DNA from: Axinella damicornis
Taxonomy: Eukaryota > Porifera > Demospongiae > Axinellida > Axinellidae
Direction of reading: 5' to 3'
Assembly (NCBI GenBank): GCA_963931865.1
Contig: OZ007516.1
Span: 11,232,785 to 11,296,784, forward strand
DNA: 64,000 bases
Shown: one piece after another, positions 21,620 to 31,659 of the stretch
How the letters are laid out: each line of letters starts with the position of its first letter
Position numbering within the stretch: position 1 is the first letter of the stretch
The notes under the pieces: generated by a model
Told to the model about the DNA's origin: nothing
The model's database searches: none
The model's input: only the letters and a program-made list of their open reading frames with translations
Position numbers and translations under genes: made by a program

Positions 21620-22509
21620 CTGCCAGTAGAGTTGAATGATTGGCTATGTGAAAGTGCAAAGAAAGGACGGAAAACACTACCCGCCAAACACATTGTATTA
21701 GTTGTTCTGCGACAAGTGCAGGAAGTGAGCCTGGCTTTGATATATTTCAGGACGCTGCGTTTGCTTCTTTCTGACGGACCCTCAATGCAGAAATGAAATG
21801 CCTGGGAAGTATCGGTCTTGGTTGTGCCCCAAAGCAGCCAGAACCCATCTCGCTTCAAGAAGAACTACTTTTATGGAGCAAAGGTCTACTTGGTGACCAT
21901 TCTCCACAAGTTCTTGTCGATACCATGCTGTTTTTGGTTGGGAAAGATTTTGCACTTAGGAGTGGGGAGGAGCACCGTCAGTAGTGTGCAGATGATTCAG
22001 AAACCCGGGGTGCTATACCTCTATATACCTGCTGTATACAGAAACAGTGTCTAAAAATCACCAGGGAGGCCTGAAGCATAGTAAAGTCAAGCCAAAGCAA
22101 GTTGTTCACCACGCTAATGTTACGCAGCCTGAGAGATGTTTTGTTGAGTTGCTTAAAAAATACTGTTCACTCCGGACCAGAGTGTGTGAGAAGTGATGCG
22201 TTCTATCTATGCCCTCTTCTAAATGCCAAAGGCAATATTTGGTATTTATAAGAATACACCAATCGGCATGAACAATCTTGGAAGTACTGTCAAGTGACAG
22301 TGCACTAAGGCAGGGATTGATGGTTACAAGACAAATCATTCCATTATCAGAAGCATTGACGGTGTTTGGGCTTACAAACGTAGCTCAGTTGCTCAGCAAG
22401 AGGTACTGTCACGTGTACTTAATGGTGAAAACATGAATCCTCTTGAACCAAAGAAAGGAAGCCAAGTTCAGGTGATGACAAAGAGAATCAATCTCCATCT
22501 TTCATGGTA
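21620..22509 (+). pseudogene. Crypton-type tyrosine recombinase (DUF3504-like), degraded
   Basis: The conserved blocks read in order: LNDWLCESAKKGRKTLPAKH; a stop-interrupted FQDAAF...[53 protein letters not shown]; then in other frames KNHQGGLKHSKVKPKQVV, ERCFVELLKKYC, PIGMNNLG, GIDGYKTNHS and VWAYKRSSVAQQEVLS. This is the core of the Crypton-derived tyrosine recombinase family also present in host ZMYM/QRICH1-type genes. Several stops, frameshifts and a deletion after TNHS (removing the region with a catalytic arginine) make it inactive. Confidence 0.85.
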
Positions 22510-22637
22510 ACCAAGACTGATTCTGAAAACGGACATGTTGGAGAAAAAGTGGAGAGTGCTACTTTCTGCAGCCGAAGCGGATGAATAATGGAGAGAGTGT
22601 CCCTAAACTTCCATACCCTGTGAGCTTGAAAGCATAG

Positions 22638-22955
22638 CTCATTTTTGATTAAACAATTCTTTCATTTCTCTGGTTTATAGCGGTTTCAATTTTCTGTGAT
22701 GGTCATAATTAGGGATGCAATTTTAACCCCTCAGTGACTTGCCTGGTATACGATTGCAAATCTTAACCCCGCAGTGACTTGTTTGGCATACAACTGGTAC
22801 ACCAGGCAAGTCACTGAGGGGTTAAGATTGCAGTCGTATACCAGGCAAGTCACTGAGGGGTTAAAATTGCATCCCTAATTATGACCATCCGTTGCCACAG
22901 AAAATTGAAACCGCTATAAACCAGAGAAATGAAAGAATTGAAAACCAAAAATGAG
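22638..22955. mobile_element. fold-back element, arms about 150 bp
   Basis: From CTCATTTTTGATT to AACCAAAAATGAG the sequence is a near-continuous inverted repeat. Matching blocks include CAATTCTTTCATTTCTCTGG with its complement, AATTAGGGATGCAATTTTAA, and paired CCCTCAGTGACTTGCCTGG motifs that are also present as internal direct repeats. No ORF. Confidence 0.9.
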
Positions 22956-23029
22956 ATTTGAGTACACGCAATTACACTCCTGGTAAGGGAAAAATTGTGC
23001 CGCGTAATGTAAATAACTAATTAATGTAA

Positions 23030-23260
23030 ATAACCTCACAGCTCACAGGAAAGGCCTGCCAAGATTCTGACTACACCGTCGTGATCACTATCATGCAGTG
23101 ACCCAAGCATACAATTTTGGTGCTGAAACTCACCTTGGTGGTGGAGATACAAGTGCCGTTGGCCGCCATTGCTCGATCGCTCTCTTTGCCGTTGCTGGCC
23201 AGTACCGTCTTACGAAGGCCCTACAAACTCAGGTCTGTTAAGGCGGCCTCGCGACAGCGT
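23030..23260 (-). repeat. dispersed first-exon cassette, copy 2
   Basis: Shares GATTCTGACTACACCGTCGT and CTCACCTTGGTGGTGGAGAT with the other copies. The minus strand starts ATGGCGGCC and reads MAANGTCISTTK before GTGAGT. An 11-bp deletion relative to copy 1 changes the frame. Confidence 0.6.
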
Positions 23261-23329
23261 GCGCGCGCCGCGTTATGCACCAGGTGTGCGCCCGCGCGCC
23301 CCCGCTATGAGTTGACGTAATCAATTTCC

Positions 23330-23800
23330 GGCTCGTACGCGTACGCGTACGCGTATACGATCGATCGTGACCACGAGGTTTATACAGTGTTGCACTTGAG
23401 GGCCTCTCATTGACAAATTCGAAGGTGAGGTTGATATAGCTACATGTAGCTCTTCAGCCTATTGTAAGTGTCTTGTTTGTGTGCGTAGATGTTTATAGTC
23501 ATGTATGAAAGTCACTCTTGCCCCGGGAGCGTGATAGTCAGTCAAACTATGTACTTACTTCACAGGAGCCCTCTGAAGATGTGACAAAATGGTCGTCATA
23601 GCCTTCTCATGTATCCCTGATGTGGCTTGCCAGCGTATACTAAGTGGAGCAGTCGTTCAACGCAGGTTGCAGGTATTGATAGAGGTAAATGATTGTTATT
23701 GATCAAGGGTGTGACACTCCCATTGGCGCCATAGTCAGAGCTACGACCGGGGTCAAGAAATCTTGACCGTCATTTTGCTGCTTGACCATTTGACCGCATC
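23330..23800. other. no gene recognised; downstream flank of Tnp2-like gene
   Basis: Begins with a short CGTACG/ACGCGT tandem (23335-23360). No further coding support. Confidence 0.5.
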
Positions 23801-23801
23801 G

Positions 23802-26252
23802 CTAAAAGACTTGTGAGCCCATATCAGGCTGGGGTGGGACTTGTGAGTCCATAGAGTCCATCGGAGATTCATGAGTTAGCTCACTGACGCCCTCAGTTAT
23901 GAGAGGTTGGGGAGTCTGTGACTGGGGTGAGACCTGGGAGTCTGTGGCTTCTGTTTCAGACTGTGTTGTGATCTGGGGTGGGACTTGTAAGTCCGTAGAG
24001 TCCATCGGAGATTCATGAGTTAGCTCACTGACGCCCTCAGTTATGAGAGGTTGGGGTATGATTGCTGTCAATGAACCATGTGACCCATAGGAGCGGATGT
24101 GATAAGCTGGTAGTGGGACTTGCCTACAGCAGCATTCTTCCCACTTATGATGTAGGTAGATGTCGATGTCTGATAGAGATGCTGATCGAACATGATGTAT
24201 GTCTGGCCCCTCAGGATGCTGTGATTGACTGCTGAGGCTGTCATGAAACTCGATGCCATCGTGGGTGTACCTCCACCATACTCCAGGCCCTGGTAGGAGA
24301 AAGTCACCGATACGCTCAAGGTGAGCTTGATGTAGGGTGGGGTTGCTTGATAGCCACGAGTAGGGAATAATGGTGTTAGCATTGGGCCCTAGAGTCTGTG
24401 CTAAGTTGTGGATCTCACCTTCCTGTATCGTGAGGGGATTGGCTTGTGCGTTGGCTTCTTCATGGTTGCGAATTAGGAAGTTGGTGATCACATGGTTTGC
24501 CCTCAGACTAGATGTACTTTTGGTGATCTGCTTGGCCTGTCCGAACATACGCTCCTGCACTTCAGTATTCACCGAACGTAGGCAGATGACCCGTAGTAGC
24601 AAAGGAGCATGGCAGGTGATTGAATGGAAGTAGCGACCAAATACCGGATTCTTGATGGCATCATGTGCAAAAAGATCGTTACATACTTTGCCATGTTGGT
24701 ACACTAAGTTGTGGAATCTCAGAACCATCCTGGGTGTTCGCTTTGAGTCTGGGGCGTACATGATCTCTGTGATCTCAACAGCAGTGCGAAAGAGCTCCAT
24801 AATCTGGGCATCTGGGTTGTTGGATTGCTGTAGAGACTTGTAGATCAGGATCACAGCCTTTCGATAGTCGGAACATCGCAGAGTGCATTTGTTAAGGACT
24901 GTGTCTTGTACTTGTCTGAGGATCTGTAGGGTTTCACCGCTTGCTGCTTTGGTGACTTCCGCAAGTATGTTGTGCATGTGGCCCTTCAGATCATGGAGTG
25001 GCTCTGTTGGAAAAACTTCATAGTTTCCAAGGTTCAGGCTGTCAAGTGAGGCTTGTGGAGTGTTGAGCAGGAGTGCTGGCACATTGCTAGTTCCGGTTTG
25101 TAGATCCCTCAGCTCTTTTTCCAATTGTGGTTTCATCTTTCCCTCTGTGTCCACTCCTCGCTTCTCCAGTTCAGTCCGAAGCTGAGCTACTCTGAGTTTC
25201 TCAAGTGGGTTGATCCTAGACTGCTTCCATGCCTCTCCTTGTAAAATAAACCGTTGACGTTCAGCTAGTGTACAGCGATTGGCGCGAAAGCAGTAGGCCA
25301 AGTCACTGAACCGTGAAGTCTGTGCTTGACAACCAACACAGCTGTAGTGCCCCCCTACTTTGTTGCCAGCTTCAAACTGCATCGCTGGTCCATCTCCGTG
25401 AAAATATCGCATCACGTCATGAATCGGTATCCCAGCCTTGGTGTGCAGGACTTCACCCATTTGCAACAAACACTCTCTTCTACACTCGATAAACTGGGAT
25501 TGGTCATCGAGAGAGCTGGAGGAACGACCAAAAATGTGTACTTGGGGCTCTTCAACAACTGTTGGGACATCAATGTTCACTCCCTTCAATTGCATTTCCT
25601 CTGGAGTGAAAAAGAATGCGGGATCGTACACGGCAGCGACTAGCACCAGGAGGTGGGAGTGTCCAGCAATTTCTGAGTGGTCATGCCACACCTTCAGAAG
25701 CCTGTGACGGTTTAGACTTTTCAGTTTTTCTCGCAGCTCTTCAGGAGTCAGAGTAGGGTCAATGGTTTCATGTAGTTCAGTGAGTTTGGTTTTAACCACT
25801 TCTTCTGAAAGAGTTGCGTAGTATGCATCAGGATTTTGCCGGACAATGCCTAGCTCCTTATGTTGTTTCAAGAGTCTTTCCCTGATTTCCAGAAGTGGTA
25901 TCTTGCGAGCATACACATCAGTGCTCTCTAGTGTGAGTTCTCCGTGTTGTACTGTGTATCTGGGGCATGCTGTTGGAACTACCTCCTGACCTATGGGGAT
26001 GTCACCTGATTCAATCCTGTCACTGACCTTCTTTTGCAGCTTTTGTACTGGGCTATACATGGGGAACGACACCTTCCCACCAGGAAGCCGTTTCTTTGAG
26101 CGGCGTGGAGCTCTTTGTTTGCGTTGGTTTTTGTGGGCTGCTTGAATTCCCTGTTCAGCAAGGTATTCTTTGATGACTTGGCCACGATTTGTATAGGTAA
26201 TCACATGGGTTTCGAGTGCAATTTGGGAAATAATTGCACGAGCAACAGGCAA
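23802..26252 (-). CDS. Tnp2/DDE-like uncharacterised transposase-family protein (main ORF)
   Basis: An uninterrupted 816-codon frame. Signposts: basic region 43-56; KVWHDHSEIAGHSHLLVLV (187-205) and AVYDPAFF (207-214); HGDGPAMQFEAG (285-296) with YSCVGC (303-308); a SAP-like helix pair LRVAQLRTELEKRG (353-366); EPLHDLKGHMHNIL (417-430); then ERMFGQAK. The D..PA...F.G...G.Y.C..C and D.KGH blocks recall the catalytic core of CACTA/Tnp2 transposases; I infer DDE chemistry. I recall the family as a multi-copy uncharacterised group in cnidarians and sponges. The C-terminus has two copies of PQPLITEGVSELTHESPMDS. The first 22 residues come from the insertion at 26190-26920, so the start is chimeric. 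Confidence 0.75.
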   Translation of the reverse strand: MPVARAIISQIALETHVITYTNRGQVIKEYLAEQGIQAAHKNQRKQRAPRRSKKRLPGGKVSFPMYSPVQKLQKKVSDRIESGDIPIGQEVVPTACPRYTVQHGELTLESTDVYARKIPLLEIRERLLKQHKELGIVRQNPDAYYATLSEEVVKTKLTELHETIDPTLTPEELREKLKSLNRHRLLKVWHDHSEIAGHSHLLVLVAAVYDPAFFFTPEEMQLKGVNIDVPTVVEEPQVHIFGRSSSSLDDQSQFIECRRECLLQMGEVLHTKAGIPIHDVMRYFHGDGPAMQFEAGNKVGGHYSCVGCQAQTSRFSDLAYCFRANRCTLAERQRFILQGEAWKQSRINPLEKLRVAQLRTELEKRGVDTEGKMKPQLEKELRDLQTGTSNVPALLLNTPQASLDSLNLGNYEVFPTEPLHDLKGHMHNILAEVTKAASGETLQILRQVQDTVLNKCTLRCSDYRKAVILIYKSLQQSNNPDAQIMELFRTAVEITEIMYAPDSKRTPRMVLRFHNLVYQHGKVCNDLFAHDAIKNPVFGRYFHSITCHAPLLLRVICLRSVNTEVQERMFGQAKQITKSTSSLRANHVITNFLIRNHEEANAQANPLTIQEGEIHNLAQTLGPNANTIIPYSWLSSNPTLHQAHLERIGDFLLPGPGVWWRYTHDGIEFHDSLSSQSQHPEGPDIHHVRSASLSDIDIYLHHKWEECCCRQVPLPAYHIRSYGSHGSLTAIIPQPLITEGVSELTHESPMDSTDLQVPPQITTQSETEATDSQVSPQSQTPQPLITEGVSELTHESPMDSMDSQVPPQPDMGSQVF

Positions 26253-26920
26253 AGTAATTGCACAAGCGATAGCGAGTGCAATTTATGACTGTTGTGAGTG
26301 CAATTATTCCCAAATGGCACGAGAATACATGTGATTAAATACTAATCATGTACTCCAGGCATGGCATGGTCGAAAGCAAGCGGCTTGAGCGATTAAAGCC
26401 ACGCGCGCCCCAGCCACAAAAGCGCTCGAAGCGCGAGCGAACTACACGCTACTAGTACCGCTTATCTTATTCGCTCAGAGTACTGACCTGTTCTTCAGTT
26501 GTGTAGTGAAGGAAGCGCGGTGTTGCAACTGACACCCCCAGGGTCCCAAAACAGCAGCACAGAGCCTGTGTAACAGCCACGAACAGTGCAGCTGCAGTGC
26601 TACTAGCGCCACCGTTTCTGTGACAACACTTTCGCCACGCTATCGTTCGGTTCTCACAGCTTTTCTTCAGCTCAGGTACAGAAACGCAAGCGTTCACACA
26701 GTACAGCCATTTTCAACTGTTGCTAATGAAAACGAGGCGTAGCCAAGACGCGAACGCTCGTTGCTAGAGCGGAGCTTCACCTGATTGGTTAGCGCGCGCC
26801 GCGGCCGCTTCGTAACCGTGCAATTTCTGACAGCCCTCGGGCTACAATAACCGTGCAATTTGGAAAAAAATTGCACGCTTTTCTATGAGAGTTAATGTAT
26901 GGCAACTATATAAGTATGTG
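26190..26920. mobile_element. insertion splitting the Tnp2-like gene
   Basis: The coding sequence upstream ends SRYGLSQPN at 26921 and resumes RGQVIKEYL at 26186, as expected for one continuous protein. Between them lie 731 bp flanked by ATT on both sides (26187-26189 and 26921-26923). The interior is CpG-rich and contains a nested palindrome (about 26197-26337) with GAGTGCAATTTGGG arms, related to the MITE at 41260. It has no acceptor AG near its end, so ordinary splicing cannot remove it. Confidence 0.7.
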
Positions 26921-27776
26921 ATTAGGCTGGGAAAGCCCATACCTCGACCCAAGTTGGCTCCAGTTTACCTGCTCATTTGGTTGCCATGAACGTGCTTCTT
27001 GTAGTAGTTGATCTCTGTCGATGTTAAGAGTGTCAGGATGACATCCATGTCTACGTTTCGTAGTGAGCCCTGCATTCTCGTTGGTGGTTCTTTTCCTCTT
27101 ACTGCCACTTAGGCCTAGGCCTTTGCGGATGCTGTCAAACCTATTCCAGCCAAGTCGGTTTTGTAAGACCAAAGCATCACCCTCAGAATTCATGTCTGTT
27201 TGGATTTGATTTTTGATCTCACGCAGTGTCTGTCGTTTGTTGGATAGGCGCTGTCTGCTGCTTGGCCTTCGAACAAGTCTGGACCGTGGTGTTTCTTCTA
27301 TGACCTGTTCAATTGACTTCTGAAAATGGTTTTCACTTATTGAATTGGCATCTTCAAGTAATTTGGAGCCAAATTGTGATGGACTGGACAAATCCTCAGG
27401 ACTGAAGGATATCTGTGGTGAAGTTTGTGCCACTTTCCGACGTCGTAGAGGGAATGATTGGCTAAGTGATTCATACTTCTCTTTACACACTCTGCAACCT
27501 CGTAAGGTGTGCTCAGATTTCTCCTGTTGGTCAGTGTGTGTCCATCGTTCTGGACAAAAAGTACTAGCAAACTCTTCCTTTGCTTGATTTGGATTCCACC
27601 TATTGCCAAAGATTTCAGTGATTGGTTTGAATTTTTTCGATGCCACACTGTAGGTTGTTTTCAGTGCTGGGGTGTCGACAAATTGCTGATTGTAGTCATG
27701 AAGGATTTTAGTGTATGAGCCTTTTGGTAGCTTGTGGTATCTGCCTTCATACTTGGTGGTGAAATGATGAATAGCA
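26921..27776 (-). pseudogene. N-terminal part of the Tnp2-like protein
   Basis: An open frame upstream of the insertion: HHFTTKYEGRYHKLPKGSYT, NRWNPNQAKEEFASTFCPER, then a serine/arginine-rich stretch and a basic segment with GSKRKRTT, ending VNWSQLGSRYGLSQPN. The frame is open from 27776 with no good ATG, so an upstream exon or start is missing. It joins the main ORF in frame only if the insertion is ignored. Probably DNA-binding in the intact protein (inferred from basic composition). Confidence 0.65.
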
Positions 27777-27910
27777 CATCATGCAAAGTTGCAGGTAATT
27801 GGCTCTGTCATTTCAACGGAGTGATGGTTCGTTAGCAGGCTGTGGTAAAGGAGTTATGAGCTTGTAAGCATTGTTGTCCTTGCTGTTTAATGGGTAATTT
27901 CATGATGCAG

Positions 27911-28117
27911 GTGTGAAGGAATAGATCTTATGCAATTGACATCATACCCGGGTATCTGCCCACAATCTATTCTTGCCACTCAAAACGGCAGCTGGTGTCA
28001 TGTGCACTAAATTTTAATTAAATTCATTGCTGCCTGCATCATGTGCACTCAATTTTGTGACGTAATTGCATAAGGTCTATTTCTATCTGGGAATCACACC
28101 TTGTGGTTACACCCACT

Positions 28118-28148
<31 letters not shown>
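27911..28148. mobile_element. MITE followed by a 29-base poly-G tract
   Basis: GGTGTGAAGGAATAGATCTT and its partner at the right end (TAAGGTCTATTTC...TCACACC, ending 28100) are inverted copies with shared TTATGCAATT. About 190 bp, no ORF. Poly-G follows at 28120-28148. Confidence 0.65.
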
Positions 28149-28150
<2 letters not shown>

Positions 28151-28355
28151 TTCAATGGCAGAATCCTACAGTACTTATGCTTCCCTTTTGAGGGATGGTT
28201 GATTCTGTCAGTTGAATGTACTGCAGATTGGGCCGTAATACGTCAATACTGCATAACAATGAAAATTAAAACAGAATTTTTATTTCAGCGTTGAATGTAA
28301 ATGATTCTGACTTCATGTGTGAGTTTTCATTCGAGTGTTGAATCGAAGTGCAAGT

Positions 28356-28515
28356 ATGGCTCTGCTGTGCTACCCGAAACCTGTCGATGGTGTTCCCGAT
28401 CCTGGAAGATCACTGAGCTCTTCTATACCAGCCGAAGTACATGTACGCGATCACGAAGCGAACTTCTGAAGGCAGCTAGAACCGTGGACCGAGACAGACG
28501 GTTCCCAATCTGCAG
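28356..28515 (+). pseudogene. N-terminal gene fragment, probably transposon-derived
   Basis: An ATG at 28356 opens MALLCYPKPVDGVPDPGRSL then SSSIPAEVHVRDHEANF and stops. In a second frame LLKAARTVDRDRR follows at once. The pieces fit one frame-shifted N-terminus. I recall similar starts in repeated invertebrate genes but cannot name the family. Confidence 0.35.
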
Positions 28516-28660
28516 TAGTTACTATAGTTGCATCACACACTATAGCTTTATTACACATGTGGCTATACCTGAAGGTGGAGACTTTATTTCCAAGCTAGCA
28601 GTAGATCGCCCCCTGGAAACTCCTTACTCCTGCATTGTGAAATTACCTGTGTTATCTTTC

Positions 28661-28666
<6 letters not shown>

Positions 28667-28711
<45 letters not shown>

Positions 28712-28759
28712 ACACACACACACATACACACACACACATACACACACACACACACACAG
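28667..28759. repeat. (CA)n microsatellite
   Basis: About 90 bp of CA with a few TA interruptions. Confidence 0.97.
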
Positions 28760-28853
28760 AAACGCCAAACTATCTAAGTGAACAGAGATTATATTTGTGT
28801 GATCATATCTGTGTGATCATATCTGTGTGATCAAATCTGTGTTGCTACATTAA

Positions 28854-29455
28854 CCCTTTAAGCCCCAATGACGTCTATAGGCGTCATTTAGACCCTATGC
28901 ACTTGTAGGGCTTCTCGCCAGTCCAAAAAGTGACCAAAAAGTCTTCAGAGGGCCTAGGGACGACTTTAAGGCACGAACTCAAAAATTTGGTGAGATTTCG
29001 GCGCGCCTTCCCCACTAAACGTACAAGCGGGGGGGTTTCGAAGGGGGGGCGGCAGCCCCCCCTTCGGGCTGTCGCAGGCGTCTTTTGATTTTAATGAGAT
29101 TCATTGACCCGAGAATTTTTGATTCTAATGATATTCATAGACCCCACCCAGGGCCTCAAGAAAACCTGCAAATTGGTGGTGTAAGGTGTGCCATCAGTCA
29201 GATCTGGCCCAAGTTTAGGGAAATGCTGGGCGAAAATCCGGCTGACATCCACCTTTGACCTCCGATTGCTGGCCTTGTGGGGGGTCATGAATATCATTAA
29301 CGGTATTGCCAGAGGGGTCTCTCCATGTGTGCGGGCCCCACCAAGTTTGGCCGCTGAGGAGCGAATGCTGTGGGAGAGGAGTACCTACGAAAGTGGTGTG
29401 CGCTGAATGCATGAAAATGTGTTGTCTTGGTGGGAAGAATTCGGTGGTTAAAGGG
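28854..29455. mobile_element. piggyBac-like MITE, copy 1
   Basis: Flanked by TTAA (28850-28853 and 29456-29459). The ends are CCCTTTAA and TTAAAGGG, sharing CCCTTTA with the autonomous piggyBac at 13035. Length 602 bp. The interior includes a GC hairpin (GGGGGGGCGGCAGCCCCCCC) and repeated TTTTGATT(t/c)TAATGA...ATTCAT motifs. No transposase. Confidence 0.9.
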
Positions 29456-29577
29456 TTAATATGTGCATGGAGGATCAATGAATCTCATTAAAAATCGGCA
29501 AACCATCCCAAACTGGCACACAGTGCAAGTCTAGGCCGTTTTGAGGGCCCATTCTCACCAACTATGAATCTCATTAA

Positions 29578-30178
29578 CCCTTTAAGCCCCAATGACGTCT
29601 ATAGGCGTCATTTAGACCCTATGCACTTGTAGGGCTTCTCGCCAGTCCAAAAGTGACCAAAAAGTCTTCAGAGGGCCTAGGGACGACTTTAAGGCACAAA
29701 CTCAAAAATTTGGTCAGATTTCGGCGCGCCTCCCCCACTAAATGTACAAGCGGGGGGGTTTCGAAGGGGGGGCGGCAGCCCCCCCTTCGGGCTGTCGCGG
29801 GCGTCTTTTGATTTTAATGAGATTCATTGACCCGAGAATTTTTGATTCTAATGATATTCATAGACCCCACCCAGGGCCTCAAGAAAACCTGCAAATTGGT
29901 GGTGTAAGGTGTGCCATTAGTCAGATCTGGCCCAAGTTTAGGGAAATGCTGGGCGAAAATCCGGCTGACATCCACCTTTGACCTCCGATTGCTGGCCTTG
30001 TGGGGGGTCATGAATATCATTAACGGTATTGCCAGAGGGGTCTCTCCATGTGTGCGGGCCCCACCAAGTTTGGCCGCTGAGGAGCGAATGCTGTGGGAGA
30101 GGAGTACCTACGAAAGTGGTGTGCGCTGAATGCATGAAAATGTGTTGTCTTGGTGGGAAGAATTCGGTGGTTAAAGGG
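29578..30178. mobile_element. piggyBac-like MITE, copy 2
   Basis: Same orientation and nearly identical to copy 1 (a handful of differences over 601 bp). Flanked by TTAA at 29574-29577 and 30179-30182. The spacer of 118 bp shows the two are separate insertions or a duplication. Confidence 0.9.
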
Positions 30179-30182
30179 TTAA

Positions 30183-30890
30183 AGTGGATGTAATGTTGTA
30201 TCAACAGCTGTCATGCAAGGTTGACCTACCGAGGGAGGAGTCACGCTCATGGGAAAGGAAAGCGACGCCAGCTGCTCGAGTTCTTAGCCTTGGCCTTGGT
30301 TTGAGATTTCGCGGGTGGCGCGCGCGTGATCGATTGGTTGCACGTGATCCTTGGGTACCCTCCCCCTAGCTGTGTTTAGCCGCATGGCGGCCGGCTGGAT
30401 TGTGTAAAGAGGGAATCTTGGCGCTTACGGTCGTGAATACCACCGATCTCGGCACGAAGACGTGTTGAATACCAAGAGAAGTTGTGCATCTAGTATATTC
30501 ATGCTGGAAACAGGAACTGCGCCCTATCTGTAGTACCGGAGAACTGTCAGAGCCCTTCAGTTACCGCCGTGTAAGTGTATTCTAAGCAAAGTTTTGTACT
30601 TCACTCACGGCACGAACAGAGTACCACCAGTTTCCAGGCAGGTTCACATTCTGAGTACTATTAGCGTTCCATTGATACTCGGTTTGCTATATATACGACT
30701 GTTTTCACGGGCGTAAAACGGTGAATAGTTGTTAAGGCAGCAGTAATTAGTGGCGTTGTTTACTTATGGGCAGGGCGTTGTCATGGAAACCATCTTGTTT
30801 TCCTGGAACAACAAACATAGTACAATAACAACGTGCATAAGAAACTTGTTCTAAGACTTCCAGTTCAGTGTAGTATGGCTGTTCATTTCT
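30183..30890. other. GC-rich stretch, no gene recognised
   Basis: CpG-dense around 30290-30400 (GGCGCGCGCGTGATCGATTGG, ATGGCGGCCGGCTGG), promoter-like, but no ORF with a splice donor could be followed. Confidence 0.35.
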
Positions 30891-30899
30891 TTGCTTGGT

Positions 30900-31640
30900 A
30901 GATTCTTCCAGGTATTGAGGCCGCCTTAACAGACCTGAGAAGATTCTGACCACACAGCCGTAATCGCTGTTGTTCACTGACACTTACATGCCAAAACTCA
31001 CCGTGCTGGCAAAGTTGTAAGTGCTGTAATAATTTTGTGTCTCCCTTTGGTCGCCATCGACTGAGCGTGGTTGCCACGTGGTATGTGCGCTAATTGGAAC
31101 AAACTGCGATACTTAGCATGCGCTACGGCGAGTCGAAACCAGGGTTGCAACGGCTACCAGGAGTGCAGTTGTGGCTCGATATAATATAATATAAATAATT
31201 CGTTCGAGTGTTAGGAATGGCGTACGAAGATTCTGACTACACCTTCATGATCGTCCCAACCGTACAATTTTGGTGCTGAAACTCACCTTGGTGGTGGAGA
31301 TATGAGCGCTTTTGTCTCGCCGTGGACGCCATTGCTCGAGCACTCTCTCCGACTTCCGGTGGCAGTACCGTTCTTAGGAAAGGCACACGAATATTCTGAC
31401 TACACGGTCGTGATCACTGACGCTTACATGCCAAAACTCTTCGTGCTGGCGAAATTGTGAGTGCTGTGAAAGTTTCTTGTCTTCTCCTTGGGCCGCCATT
31501 GCCGACTCAGCTCAATCGATCGACGTCGTCAATGACGGAGCATGCATGGTCCTCACATGGCATGTGCGTTAATTGGAATGCGTTGCAATACCTAGCTTGC
31601 GCTACCATCGAGTTGCAACCGGTTGCAACGCGGCTACCAG
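30900..31640 (-). repeat. dispersed first-exon cassette, copy 3 (double)
   Basis: Three half-units in a row: 30940-31100, 31205-31380 and 31380-31600. Minus-strand segments start with ATG and end at GTGAG: MATKGRHKIITALTTLPAR (about 31059 to 31001) and MASTARQKRSYLHHQ (about 31333 to 31288). Other copies at 11110 and 23030 are decayed. The cassette looks like a promoter plus first exon repeated through the genome. Confidence 0.55.
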
Positions 31641-31659
31641 GAGTGCGGTTGCCCCTCAA

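Noticed and set aside
28301..28777. 158-codon ORF ending in a threonine/histidine run
   Set aside because: The second half is a (CA)n microsatellite; only the short gene fragment at its start is retained as a feature.
29091..30204. Repeated 60-90-codon ORFs in the twin elements
   Set aside because: Present only because the MITE is duplicated; no conserved protein motif, and the elements are non-autonomous by structure.
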